A DNA stretch of 64,000 nt, from assembly GCF_000703085.1 (NCBI RefSeq), contig NZ_JNLL01000001.1:806001-870000 (forward strand), given 5' to 3'. The position numbers and the translations under genes are program-made. The notes beneath the pieces are model-generated. The model did not search any database, had not been told where the DNA came from, and saw only the letters and a list, made by a program, of their open reading frames with translations. This DNA comes from Persephonella sp. KM09-Lau-8 (GTDB lineage Bacteria > Aquificota > Aquificia > Aquificales > Hydrogenothermaceae). Shown here in pieces: positions 33,330 to 42,435 of this stretch (positions within the stretch are counted from its first letter, which is position 1; every line of letters begins with the position of its first letter).

Positions 33330-34928
33330 ATGAAGAAATTAAAATATACTCTGGCAGGCCTACTGATATCTTATATTCCTTCATTTGCAGGCAATGAAGC
33401 AATTGTAGGTATGAACCCTGTTGCTATAGCATTTTTCTTATTCTTTATTGCTGCAACATTAGGAATAACTTACTGGGCTGCAAAAAAATCCAGAACAGCC
33501 ACAGAATTCTATGCTGCAGGCAGAAGTATATCTGGATTTCAGAATGGTCTTGCTCTTGCTGGAGACTATATGAGTGCTGCTTCATTCCTTGGTATAGCAG
33601 GTATGGTTGCCACAAAAGGATATGATGGTTTGATCTACTCTATAGGTTTCCTGGTTGGCTGGCCTGTTATTATGTTTTTAATAGCAGAACCTTTAAGAAA
33701 CTTAGGTAAATATACATTTGCTGATGTTGTTGCCTATAGGCTCAAACTCAGACCTATAAAAATACTGGCCGCTTTAGGCTCTATTGCCGTAGTTATACTG
33801 TATCTTATTGCACAGATGGTTGGTTCTGGAAAACTAATTCAGCTTGTTTTCGGTATTCCATACGAAGTAGCCGTATTCATAATAGGTGGTCTGATGATTA
33901 CCTATGTTTTATTTGGTGGTATGCTGGCAACCACGTGGGTTCAGATTATAAAAGCTGTTCTCCTGTTAGGTGGTGCAACAATCATGACTGTGTGGACTCT
34001 TGCTAAATTTGGATTTTCTCCTGAAAATCTTTTCCAAAGTGTTAAAGATTCAGTTGGAGAAAAATGGCTTCAGCCTGGAGGACTTGTATCGGATCCCATT
34101 GATGCGATATCTCTGGGTCTTGCATTAATGTTTGGAACAGCAGGTCTTCCCCACATTCTTATGAGATTTTATACAGTTCCAGATGCTAAAGAAGCGAGGA
34201 AATCAGTATTCTTTGCAACAGGATTTATAGGTTATTTCTATATACTCACTTTTGTAATTGGTTTTGGTGCGGTTGTTTTAGTAGGTCTGGATAAAATTCT
34301 TGCAATCGGAAAAGGTGGTAATATGGCTGCTCCCCTGCTTGCCCAGGCTTTAGGTGGGGATGCCTTTTTAGGATTTATAGCAGCAGTGGCATTTGCAACA
34401 ATTCTTGCCGTTGTTGCAGGATTAACACTGGCAGGAGCAAGTGCATTATCCCATGACTTATATGTTGGGGTTTTCAGAAAAGGAGAATCATCTGAAGAAC
34501 AGGAAGTTAAAATAACAAGAATTGCTGTTCTGGTTCTTGGAATTATTGCTATTGTTCTGGGAATTGCTTTCAAAGACCAAAATATTGCATTTATGGTTGG
34601 TCTGGCATTCGCTATAGCTGCATCAACAAACTTCCCGGCATTACTGATGTCAATTGTATGGAAAAAATTCACAACAGCAGGTGCTGTAGCAAGTATGGCA
34701 ACAGGACTTGTACTATCTGTTATCCTTATCATACTAAGTAAAACAGTGTGGGTAGCTATTCTGGGTAATCCGGAACCTATATTCCCATATAAAAACCCTG
34801 CTATTATTTCTATGACAGCTGCATTTATAGTAGGAATTATAGTTTCTCTAATAACCGCTGAACCTGAAGCTGAAGAAAAATTTGAAGAAATGAAGGTCAG
34901 AAAATATCTTGGCATAGGAGCAGAATAA
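33330..34928 (+). CDS. actP: Cation/acetate symporter ActP
   Basis: A sodium:solute symporter-family transporter for acetate, in the inner membrane. It is 532 aa with a possible cleavable signal (about residues 1-20) and about 13 transmembrane segments. The SSS signature region [31 protein letters not shown] and [25 protein letters not shown] match ActP. It completes the set acs-yjcH-actP. Confidence 0.95.
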   Translation: MKKLKYTLAGLLISYIPSFAGNEAIVGMNPVAIAFFLFFIAATLGITYWAAKKSRTATEFYAAGRSISGFQNGLALAGDYMSAASFLGIAGMVATKGYDGLIYSIGFLVGWPVIMFLIAEPLRNLGKYTFADVVAYRLKLRPIKILAALGSIAVVILYLIAQMVGSGKLIQLVFGIPYEVAVFIIGGLMITYVLFGGMLATTWVQIIKAVLLLGGATIMTVWTLAKFGFSPENLFQSVKDSVGEKWLQPGGLVSDPIDAISLGLALMFGTAGLPHILMRFYTVPDAKEARKSVFFATGFIGYFYILTFVIGFGAVVLVGLDKILAIGKGGNMAAPLLAQALGGDAFLGFIAAVAFATILAVVAGLTLAGASALSHDLYVGVFRKGESSEEQEVKITRIAVLVLGIIAIVLGIAFKDQNIAFMVGLAFAIAASTNFPALLMSIVWKKFTTAGAVASMATGLVLSVILIILSKTVWVAILGNPEPIFPYKNPAIISMTAAFIVGIIVSLITAEPEAEEKFEEMKVRKYLGIGAE

Positions 34929-34934
34929 CAAAAA

Positions 34935-34951
34935 GGGGGCTCTCAGCCCCC
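34935..34951 (+). terminator. Hairpin after actP
   Basis: GGGGGCT-CTC-AGCCCCC, with no T-run; the ribosome site of the next gene follows at once. Probably partial termination or 3' protection, lowering expression of the sensor gene relative to actP. Confidence 0.5.
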
Positions 34952-34966
34952 TGAAGGATTAAAAAA

Positions 34967-36790
34967 ATGAGTCTGGATATCAAAGAATTTCTAAAAAATC
35001 ATGAACCATTTTCATTACTGCCAGAATCCCAGATTGAATATATAGTTCAGAATTCATCCCTGGATTATATACCAAAAGATGAAATCCTGATAAAATCAGG
35101 ACAATTTCCTTCCTATCTTTACATGATATTAAAAGGGGGTTTTGCTTTAAAAAAAGATGGAAATATAGTTGAGTTTTTAGAAAAAGGAGACTTTATAGGA
35201 GATACATCCTTAATATTTAATCAGGAAAATCAGTTTACTGTTCAGGCTGTTGAGGACAGTATTCTATTATTGATACCTGCTGATATATTTAAAGATATTA
35301 TTAATAAACATCCAGAATTTAAGGAATTTTTTACTAAAACTACCATTAACAAACTGGCAGAAGGCTATAAAAAGATACAGGGTTCTATTGATGATTCATC
35401 CTTGCTTCCGATAAAAGATTTTCCTTTAAAAGAAGCTTTTTTCTGTAAAAAGGATGAAGATATTGTTGAAGTTGCAAGAAAAATGAGCAACAAAAATTTA
35501 TCTTTCTGTCTTGTTGGAAATCCAGCCGATCTTCAGGGAATAATAACAGATAAAGATCTAAAAGACAGGGTTATTGCAAAAGGAAAAGATCCTAAAACCA
35601 TTACTGCAGAAGATATAAAAACCTTTCCTGTTGAAACAATAGAAAGTGATAAATTTCTATTTGAAGCAATTTTAAAAATGATCAACAAAAATATAAAAAG
35701 GCTGCCTGTTGTAGAAGATGGTAAGGTAATTGGAGTTATCCAGGACAGGGATATTTTTATATTTCAATCCAAAAATATACTCTATTTTATAAAACAGATA
35801 CAGGTTGAAAAAGATATTAAAGTTTTACGGGAAATTTATATAAATGTTCAGGAATCAATAAAAAATCTCTTTAAAACAGGAAAAGATATAGAAATACTCC
35901 AGAAATATACTGCAGAATTAAATGACAGATTTATGCAAAAAGCCATACAACTTACTCTGGAAGAATTCCAAACAGAAACAGAATTTTCATTTATTGTTTT
36001 AGGAAGCGAGGGAAGAAAAGAACAGACATTAAACACAGATATTGATAATGGAATTATTTATACAGATGAGTCCAAACAGGAAATCATATTAAAAATAGGA
36101 AAATCTATTATTGATAAACTACTCAAAATAGGATTTCCTGAATGTCCAGGAAAAGTAATGGCTTCAAATCCTATGTGGGTAAAATCAGTAAATAACTGGA
36201 AAACCACCATAGATAACTGGATTCTCAGACCTGATTCCTCCAGTATTATGTATCTAAGTATCTTCATGGATTTAAGAACAATATACGGCAAAGAAGACTT
36301 TTCAGAAATACTGAAAAAACATATATTTGACATGGTAGAAAATAATAAAAACTTTCTTGTTGTAATGGCATTAAAGACACTTGAATTTGAGCCACCTATA
36401 GGATTTTTCAGGAATTTTATTGTAGAAAAAACCGGCGAACATAAAAATGAGTTAGATATAAAGAAAGGGGGCATATTCCCAATTGTTCAGGGAATAAGGG
36501 TTCTCGCTTTAGAAAATAAAGTTGAAGAAACAGGAACAATTGATAGAATAAGGCAGTTACGAAACAAAATAGGTGTTAATCTTGCTGATGAACTTATTGA
36601 AAGTTTTAAATTCTTACAAACTTTAAGATTAAAATTCCAGCTTGAAAAGCTCTCAGAAGGAAAAAAACCGGATAACTATATAAACCCTGAAAAACTTTCA
36701 AAATTTGAAAAAGATCTATTAAAAGATGCTTTTAAAGTGGTAAAAAAATTTCAGGAAATAATAGGAGTTCACTACAGGATAAGAGTATGA
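34967..36790 (+). CDS. cNMP-binding / CBS / DUF294 nucleotidyltransferase-like protein
   Basis: 607 aa signalling protein. Domains in order: cyclic nucleotide-binding-like (about 1-135, GGFALKKDGNIVEFLEKGDFIGDTSL), two CBS domains (about 150-270, DLQGIITDKDLKDR and KVIGVIQDRDIF), a DUF294 nucleotidyltransferase fold (about 335-480, LGSEGRKEQTLNTDIDNG, with GS and D-x-D) and a DUF294 C-terminal domain. Such proteins often accompany ActP and a DnaQ-like exonuclease; the function is not settled, perhaps adjusting uptake to adenylate state or modifying a partner. GS and DxD are intact, so activity is possible. Confidence 0.88.
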   Translation: MSLDIKEFLKNHEPFSLLPESQIEYIVQNSSLDYIPKDEILIKSGQFPSYLYMILKGGFALKKDGNIVEFLEKGDFIGDTSLIFNQENQFTVQAVEDSILLLIPADIFKDIINKHPEFKEFFTKTTINKLAEGYKKIQGSIDDSSLLPIKDFPLKEAFFCKKDEDIVEVARKMSNKNLSFCLVGNPADLQGIITDKDLKDRVIAKGKDPKTITAEDIKTFPVETIESDKFLFEAILKMINKNIKRLPVVEDGKVIGVIQDRDIFIFQSKNILYFIKQIQVEKDIKVLREIYINVQESIKNLFKTGKDIEILQKYTAELNDRFMQKAIQLTLEEFQTETEFSFIVLGSEGRKEQTLNTDIDNGIIYTDESKQEIILKIGKSIIDKLLKIGFPECPGKVMASNPMWVKSVNNWKTTIDNWILRPDSSSIMYLSIFMDLRTIYGKEDFSEILKKHIFDMVENNKNFLVVMALKTLEFEPPIGFFRNFIVEKTGEHKNELDIKKGGIFPIVQGIRVLALENKVEETGTIDRIRQLRNKIGVNLADELIESFKFLQTLRLKFQLEKLSEGKKPDNYINPEKLSKFEKDLLKDAFKVVKKFQEIIGVHYRIRV

Positions 36791-37445
36791 ATTTTTTAAA
36801 AAAATTCTTTTCCTTAAATATAAAAGCAACCCTTATTTCCACAGATTTTATACTCCCATACAGAGCAAACCGTTAGAAGAATTGACTTTTTGTTCTTTTG
36901 ATTTAGAAACAACCGGTCTGGACATAAAAAAAGACGAAATTATATCAATTGGTGCAATTAAAATAAAAAATCTAAAAGTAGATATAGGTTCAAAATTTTA
37001 CAAGGTGGTAAAACCTTCTGAAACTATAAAAAAAGAAAGTATTCTTATTCATGGAATAACCATGTCTGATATTGAAAATGCTCCTCCTCCAGAAAAAGTT
37101 ATCCCCTCATTTCTGGAATATATAAAAGGTAGTATTCTCATAGGATATTTTATAAACTTTGATATATCAATTCTTTCCAGATACTCTCAACAACTATTTG
37201 GCCTTCCTGTTTTAAATCCATACATTGATATCAGAGATATTTATCTTTCCAAACTGCAAAAAGAATATATCCCTGTAGAAAAAAGAAGAGAAAAAACGTT
37301 AGAAGAACTGGCTCAGGAATACAAAATTCCTGTTGAAAAAAGACATGATGCCTTTTATGACAGCCTTATCACAGCACTTATATTTATAGCTATGGTAAAA
37401 AAAGACAGATCAACGGTGGAAAAGTTAGTCAAAAAAGTGATTTGA
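36787..37445 (+). CDS. DnaQ-like 3'-5' exonuclease, start needs a -1 shift or extra A
   Basis: An exonuclease of the DnaQ/PolC-epsilon fold. ExoI is CSFDLETTGLD (DxE), ExoII contains GYFINFDISIL (Asp), ExoIII HDAFYDSLIT (H-x4-D). The first in-frame common start is TTG 36882, which has no ribosome site and would begin right at the catalytic strand. The same frame is open upstream from 36783 and reads sensible sequence (YFHRFYTPIQSKPLEEL) but has no start codon. An ATG at 36787 that overlaps the previous stop (ATGA) is one frame off; a -1 shift at the seven A residues (36798-36804) joins them. The 3' end overlaps the convergent permease gene by 21 bases. Confidence 0.8.
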
Positions 37446-38756
37446 AGTAATCACTTTAAATCCTGTTCTTTTTATAAATTTTCTTCTTGTTATCTGTCTA
37501 TAGAAATACTCAAATAAGAAAGAAAAAATCAGAATACCAAAACTGGTATAAAAACTGTCTTTCTGGGTTTTCCATTGATAAATAATAAGAATAACAAAAA
37601 CAGTAAATATCACAATAAAATTCAGTATAACCCAACCTTTCTTCCCTTCAACTTCCCCTAAAAGTCTATAATGGGAAAATATTACAAACAGATATATAAT
37701 CAAGAAAACAAAGCTGATTAATGAGGAAATTCCATTAAGGTCAAAAAATAGAGCAAATAAAACACTCAAAACCGCAGTTATATATAATCCTTCTGGTTCT
37801 TGAAACCAGACTTTTCTTTCAAATATCTCAGGAAGATGTCCTTTTTTGGCGAGAACATAGGCAACATTTGCTCCACCATACAAAGTGGCATTAATTGCAG
37901 AAGAAGTTGAGAAAAGAGCACCTATTGCCACAAGTGTAAATCCTATCTCCCCTAAAAATGGTTTTGCAGCTTCTGCAAGTGCATACTCTTTAGCCTTTAT
38001 TAATCCTTCTACTCCCAAATTCCCCAGAGCAGTAATAGCAACAGATATATAAACAAAAGCCACAATTAGTATACTTAAATAAATTGCCTTTGGAACAGTC
38101 TCTTTAGGGTTTTCTATATTTTCAGATGCATTTGTTATAAGTCCAAATCCCATATATGTCAGGAACAAAACAGCAGCGGCAGAAAAAGTATTTATCATTT
38201 CTTTAGGTGTAAATATAGGTTTCAAAAATTCTGGTTTTATGCTCCATATTCCAAGAACAACAAATGAAAGCAGAATTGAAAGTTTTATTAAAACAATCCA
38301 GAATTCAGCTTTTCCTACAGCTTTTGAACCAAAAAAGTTTAAAGCTGTAAAAAATGCAACAATCAGAACCTCAACAATACTAATCAGCAAAGGTGTCAAT
38401 GGGAGATGAAACAAAGCAAGAAAATATCCTGCAAAGGCCTTAGCAAACAGGGATATAGAAACAACATAACTAAACCACATAAGGATGCTTAAAGTTCCGG
38501 TAATAGCATTATCTCCAATGCCACGGAGAATAAATTCAATTGGGCCTGCATTTGATATATAAACAGAGCCTAATTTCGTATAAGAATAAGCAACCGAAAA
38601 GGACACAGCAGCTGCAATAGCAAAAGCGATATAAAGATTACTATGACATATCTGGGCACCTACCCCTAAAATAGAAAATATACCAGCACCTATCATGGTG
38701 CCTACTGCCATAGAAACAGCTTCCCATAGACCAAGTTTCTGACTGCCTTTATTCAT
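37425..38756 (-). CDS. APC-family amino acid permease
   Basis: 443 aa integral membrane protein with about 12 hydrophobic segments. The N-terminal LGLWEAVSMAVGTMIGAGIFSILG is the substrate-binding unwound helix of APC transporters, and FLTYMGFGLITNASENIENPKETVPKAI is the second signature. The substrate cannot be read from sequence. It stands alone on the minus strand, converging on the exonuclease gene. Confidence 0.9.
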   Translation of the reverse strand: MNKGSQKLGLWEAVSMAVGTMIGAGIFSILGVGAQICHSNLYIAFAIAAAVSFSVAYSYTKLGSVYISNAGPIEFILRGIGDNAITGTLSILMWFSYVVSISLFAKAFAGYFLALFHLPLTPLLISIVEVLIVAFFTALNFFGSKAVGKAEFWIVLIKLSILLSFVVLGIWSIKPEFLKPIFTPKEMINTFSAAAVLFLTYMGFGLITNASENIENPKETVPKAIYLSILIVAFVYISVAITALGNLGVEGLIKAKEYALAEAAKPFLGEIGFTLVAIGALFSTSSAINATLYGGANVAYVLAKKGHLPEIFERKVWFQEPEGLYITAVLSVLFALFFDLNGISSLISFVFLIIYLFVIFSHYRLLGEVEGKKGWVILNFIVIFTVFVILIIYQWKTQKDSFYTSFGILIFSFLFEYFYRQITRRKFIKRTGFKVITSNHFFD

Positions 38757-38806
38757 AGTTCACCTTAAGGGGATTTATGAATTATTATAGGGAAAATTAA
38801 TGAAGA

Positions 38807-38830
38807 TAAGAAGAGGGAGAACTCTTCTTA
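38807..38830 (-). terminator. Hairpin after the zinc-ribbon gene
   Basis: TAAGAAGAG and CTCTTCTTA separated by a 6-base loop, a 9-bp stem just after the stop of the small gene on the minus strand, with a short T-rich tail. Confidence 0.55.
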
Positions 38831-38836
38831 GAGGGA

Positions 38837-39034
38837 TTAGCTATGAACTTCTTCGGTATCAATAATTCTTGCTTCTACAATTCTTCTGTTACATTTTTCG
38901 CATCTGGTATCCAGAATACCAACATTGTTAGAAACCAGAATGGTCTCTTTTCCCTCATGACCACATTTACACTTGAATGGGACTTCTACAAATCTAATAT
39001 CAATATCCCTTTCTGTTTTGGCTACTGTCATCAA
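38837..39034 (-). CDS. Small zinc-ribbon protein
   Basis: 65 aa (or 64 from the second start). Two cysteine pairs, CKC and CEKC (with CGH between), form a likely zinc ribbon; the family is not recognised. A near-perfect anti-16S sequence (AAAGGAGGTGAT) precedes TTG 39034 / ATG 39031, implying high expression. It is divergent from speD. Confidence 0.7.
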   Translation of the reverse strand: MMTVAKTERDIDIRFVEVPFKCKCGHEGKETILVSNNVGILDTRCEKCNRRIVEARIIDTEEVHS

Positions 39035-39151
39035 TTATCACCTCCTTTAGTTAGTTTTTATTAACCGACAAAAAAGATATGCAGATATTCTAATTTGTTG
39101 ATGATTTTTGTCATAAAGAAAAACTTTTTCAGGTGTTAAAAATCTATTTAC

Positions 39152-39175
39152 AAAATATACAATTTGGTATATTTT
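39152..39175. promoter_or_regulatory. Inverted repeat in the speD promoter region
   Basis: AAAATATAC and GTATATTTT, 6 bases apart, form a 9-bp dyad 40-65 bases before the speD start. It overlaps possible -10 boxes (TATATT 39168-39173; TATACT 39177-39182), so it may be an operator. Confidence 0.4.
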
Positions 39176-39216
39176 TTATACTTTGGTAAGAAAAATTTTT
39201 TAGGAGGATTGATGGA

Positions 39217-39642
39217 TTGATAGGATTCGGACCTCATTTAATGGTTGATGGCTACGAGGCCAACTATGAAACACTTGCAAGTGTAGAAGCAATTACAGAG
39301 TTTCTGGATAATCTTCCTAAAGAGATAGGAATGACAAAGATAATGCCTCCTTACGTATTCAAATATGACGGTGGAGATAAACCTGAGGATTGGGGTGTTT
39401 CTGGTTTTGTAATCATTGCAGAAAGTCATATCAGTATCCATACATTCCCTGAAAAACAATACTTTTCTATTGATATTTTCTCCTGCAAAGAATTTGATAT
39501 GGATAAAGCTGTTGAAATAATAAAAGAATACTTTGGAACAGACAAACTGGAAATCAGAACAACCAATAGAGGAACAGAGTTTCCAAGGGATATTGGAATT
39601 GCTGCTTCAATAACAGGAGCACAAAGAAACAGACTTATATAA
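39217..39642 (+). CDS. speD: S-adenosylmethionine decarboxylase proenzyme
   Basis: SpeD provides decarboxylated SAM for spermidine synthesis. It is 141 aa, the short prokaryotic type. The self-cleavage site is AESHISIHTFPE, with Ser70 giving the pyruvoyl group. The start is TTG 39217, nine bases after AGGAGG; the nearby ATG 39212 runs into TGA at once. Archaeal relatives can act on arginine, so arginine decarboxylation is a minor alternative; it would fill the missing step before AguA. Confidence 0.92.
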   Translation: MIGFGPHLMVDGYEANYETLASVEAITEFLDNLPKEIGMTKIMPPYVFKYDGGDKPEDWGVSGFVIIAESHISIHTFPEKQYFSIDIFSCKEFDMDKAVEIIKEYFGTDKLEIRTTNRGTEFPRDIGIAASITGAQRNRLI

Positions 39643-39647
39643 AAAAT

Positions 39648-39665
39648 AGGGGCTTTAATGCCCCT
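39648..39665. terminator. Terminator between speD and tsaC
   Basis: AGGGGC-TTTAAT-GCCCCT with A-run before and TTT after, between convergent genes; it overlaps the last codons of tsaC. Confidence 0.75.
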
Positions 39666-40260
39666 TTAAAATCTCTTTTATTTCTTCAATATTTTTTGAG
39701 CCCTCCCTTAATATCTCTAATTCATTTTTCACTTTTACAATTGTTGAAGGTTTACCTTCCTGTTTGCCTTTATCAATATATATATCAACTTTATTCCCAA
39801 AATATCTGATAGCTTCCTGAATGTCTGACGCAGGTTTTCCCCCTTCTGGATTTGCACTTGGGGCTATAACAGGTAATTTTAATTCTTTAAGGAAGTTAAG
39901 CAGTTCTTCATTATCAGGAATTCTGAAGGCCAGACTTTTTTGTCCCCTGTGAAGATACTCAAGTTTATCTAAAGCCTCTTCAGGTAAATCTATAACTACT
40001 GTTATCCCTTTACTCTCCAGTAATTTTTTTTCTTCAAGGGAAGGTTTTATTCCAAATAGACTAAGATACTCAACTGAGGGTATCAGGATAATGAATGGTT
40101 TTTTTAGGTTTCTACCCTTAATCTCGTATACTTTTTTAACAGCTTCTTTGTCCAGTGCATTTGCCAAGATACCATAAAGGGTGTCAGTGGGAGCAACAAT
40201 AACTCCCCCTGATTTGATTATTTTTACAGCTTCAGAGAAGTTTTTTGATATTTTACTCAT
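39655..40260 (-). CDS. tsaC: L-threonylcarbamoyladenylate synthase (Sua5/YrdC/TsaC)
   Basis: TsaC makes threonylcarbamoyl-AMP for the t6A37 modification of tRNAs. It is 201 aa, the short YrdC form without a Sua5 extension. Seen: GGVIVAPTDTLYGILANALD, VYEIKGRNLKKPFIILI, and PVIAPSANPEGGKPA, with PSTIVKV near the C-terminus. It overlaps panB by 8 bases. Confidence 0.93.
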   Translation of the reverse strand: MSKISKNFSEAVKIIKSGGVIVAPTDTLYGILANALDKEAVKKVYEIKGRNLKKPFIILIPSVEYLSLFGIKPSLEEKKLLESKGITVVIDLPEEALDKLEYLHRGQKSLAFRIPDNEELLNFLKELKLPVIAPSANPEGGKPASDIQEAIRYFGNKVDIYIDKGKQEGKPSTIVKVKNELEILREGSKNIEEIKEILKGH

Positions 40261-41044
40261 ATGTATGTTCTTTTGATGGGAACTGCTGATTTTCTACTTC
40301 TGAAATAAATTGCTTAAGACCATTTATAAACAGCTCTTTTCCATTTAGATATTTTTTAACAAATTTGGGTGTTCTATCAAAAAATCCCATCATGTCGTGG
40401 AAAACAAGAACCTGTCCGTCTGTATATTTTCCTGCTCCTATTCCAATTGTTGGAACTTCTACAAATTCTGTGATTTCCTTTGCAAGCTTTTCAGGAACCG
40501 CCTCAAGAACTATAGAAAACACTCCAGCCTGTTCTAAAACCTTGGCATCTGCAATTATTTTTTTCGCCTGTTCTTCTGTCCTTCCCTGAACTTTATAACC
40601 CCCAAGGGCATGAACAGATTGAGGTGTAAGCCCAAGATGTCCCATAACAGGAATACCGATTGAAACCAGTTTTTCCACCAGAGGTGCTATTTCTTCTCCA
40701 CCTTCAACCTTAACTGCATTTGCCCCTGTTTCTTTCATTATTCTACCTGCATTTTTTACAGCTTCCTCTTCACTGACCTGATATGTTAAAAATGGCATAT
40801 CAACCACAATAAAAGTGTCAGGTGCTCCTCTTCTCACTGCTTTTGCATGGTATATCATATCTTCAAGGGTTACAGGTAATGTGGTGTCAAGCCCCTGAAT
40901 GACCATGCCAAGAGAGTCCCCAACAAGAATACAGTCTACGCCTGCTTCTTCACATATTTTTGCAGACCAGTATTCATAGGTTGAAATCATTGTAATTTTT
41001 CTGCCGTTTTTCTTTGCCTCTATAAACTCATTTATGCTTTTCAT
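40253..41044 (-). CDS. panB: 3-methyl-2-oxobutanoate hydroxymethyltransferase
   Basis: PanB makes ketopantoate, the first step of pantothenate synthesis. It is 263 aa. Seen: ISTYEYWSAKICEEAGVDCILVGDSLGMV, VKVEGGEE, MGHLGLTPQSVHALGGYKVQG, EAVPEKLAKEIT, and PTIGIGAGKYTDGQVLVFHDMMG. It is 4 bases after proA. Confidence 0.97.
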   Translation of the reverse strand: MKSINEFIEAKKNGRKITMISTYEYWSAKICEEAGVDCILVGDSLGMVIQGLDTTLPVTLEDMIYHAKAVRRGAPDTFIVVDMPFLTYQVSEEEAVKNAGRIMKETGANAVKVEGGEEIAPLVEKLVSIGIPVMGHLGLTPQSVHALGGYKVQGRTEEQAKKIIADAKVLEQAGVFSIVLEAVPEKLAKEITEFVEVPTIGIGAGKYTDGQVLVFHDMMGFFDRTPKFVKKYLNGKELFINGLKQFISEVENQQFPSKEHTYE

Positions 41045-41048
41045 TTTT

Positions 41049-42392
41049 TCACCTTAAATCACAGGCTTCCCTGTTTATTTCTATTTCTTCCTCTTCTTTT
41101 GGAATACCAAAATTATCCCTTATCTGCCCATTTCCAAATATTACAAATTTAGGAATAGTAAGCTCTTCAAGACCCATTGGACCCCTTGCATGAATTTTGT
41201 CTGTGGAAATTCCCATTTCTGCTCCCAGACCAAACTCATAGCCGTCTGTAAATCGGGTTGAGGCATTTATATAAACTGCCGAGCTATCTACTTCGTTTAT
41301 AAATCTCATGCCTTTTGTGTAGTTTTCTGTGACTATGGATTCTGAATGATTTGAACCGTATTTGTGTATAAAATCAATAGCTTCATCAAGGCTATCAACA
41401 ACTTTTACAGCAATTATAAGGTCTAAAAATTCCTCATAGTAATCCTCTTCTGTGACTGGCACTATTTCTGTATCTTTTGCTTTTGGATGGTCTTTTAAGA
41501 TAGATAGAGAAACTTCATCACATCTCATTTCAACACCGGCTTTTCCGTAGTAGTAAGCTATTTCCGGAAGGAATTTTTCTGCTATCTCCCTGTGAACTAT
41601 TAAATTTTCTATTGCATTACATACCGATGGTCTTTGAACCTTTGCATTATAGGCTATATTAAGAGCTTTATCCATATCCGCTTCATTATCTATATACAGA
41701 TTACATACACCTTTGTAATGTTTTATAACAGGCATTTTTGCTTTTTCTGCAACGGCTCTTATAAGACCTTCTCCACCCCTTGGAATAACAACGTCTATAT
41801 ACTGGTCAAGTTCAAGAAGATGATTTACAACCTCCCTGTCTGTTGTATCAACGAACTGGATAGCTTCTTCTGGAAAGCCTGTTTCTCTGGCTGCCTGTTT
41901 CAGAATATCAACCAGAATTCTGTTGGAATTTATTGTTTCGCTTCCACCTTTAAGGATAACTGCATTGGAAGATTTCATACATAGTGCTGCTGCTTCAATA
42001 GTAACGTTTGGCCTTGCTTCATATATTATCATTATTGTTCCAAGGGGAACCCTCATTCTACCTACTTTAAGGCCATTAGGCCTTGTCCACATTGATATAA
42101 TTTGACCTACAGGATCAGGTAAGGAAGCAACTTCTTTTAAAACATCTATCATTCCATTAATTCTTTTTTCATTGAGGGCCAGCCTATCAAGTAGTGCTTT
42201 GGAATAACCTTTCTTTTCAGCTTTTTCAAGGTCTTTCTGGTTTTCTTTTTGCAGTATATCCTTTTTCTCAAGAAGTAATTCGGCTGCTCTGAGAAGAGCT
42301 TTATTTTTTATATCTGTATTTATCTGCCTCAAAAATTTCTGGGACTCTTTTGCCTTCTGGGCAATATTTTCCGCATATATTTTAAGATCCAT
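41049..42392 (-). CDS. proA: Gamma-glutamyl phosphate reductase
   Basis: ProA reduces glutamyl-5-phosphate to the semialdehyde in proline synthesis. It is 447 aa from ATG 42392, chosen because GGAGG stands just before it; a TTG 12 bases upstream overlaps that site. Motifs: VPLGTIMIIYEARPNVT, the catalytic Cys region QRPSVCNAIENL, and GSNHSESIVTEN. ProB is not in the window. Confidence 0.96.
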   Translation of the reverse strand: MDLKIYAENIAQKAKESQKFLRQINTDIKNKALLRAAELLLEKKDILQKENQKDLEKAEKKGYSKALLDRLALNEKRINGMIDVLKEVASLPDPVGQIISMWTRPNGLKVGRMRVPLGTIMIIYEARPNVTIEAAALCMKSSNAVILKGGSETINSNRILVDILKQAARETGFPEEAIQFVDTTDREVVNHLLELDQYIDVVIPRGGEGLIRAVAEKAKMPVIKHYKGVCNLYIDNEADMDKALNIAYNAKVQRPSVCNAIENLIVHREIAEKFLPEIAYYYGKAGVEMRCDEVSLSILKDHPKAKDTEIVPVTEEDYYEEFLDLIIAVKVVDSLDEAIDFIHKYGSNHSESIVTENYTKGMRFINEVDSSAVYINASTRFTDGYEFGLGAEMGISTDKIHARGPMGLEELTIPKFVIFGNGQIRDNFGIPKEEEEIEINREACDLR

Positions 42393-42435
42393 TGGTTCCT
42401 CCAAGGATAAATTTTGATATTTAAATTATAAGAAA

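Noticed and set aside
34238-34915. 225 aa ORF on the minus strand
   Set aside because: It lies wholly antisense to actP, has no ribosome site, and its composition mirrors the membrane-protein codons of actP.
39212-39220. ATG at 39212 as the speD start
   Set aside because: It is followed after one codon by TGA; TTG 39217 at nine bases from AGGAGG gives the full protein.
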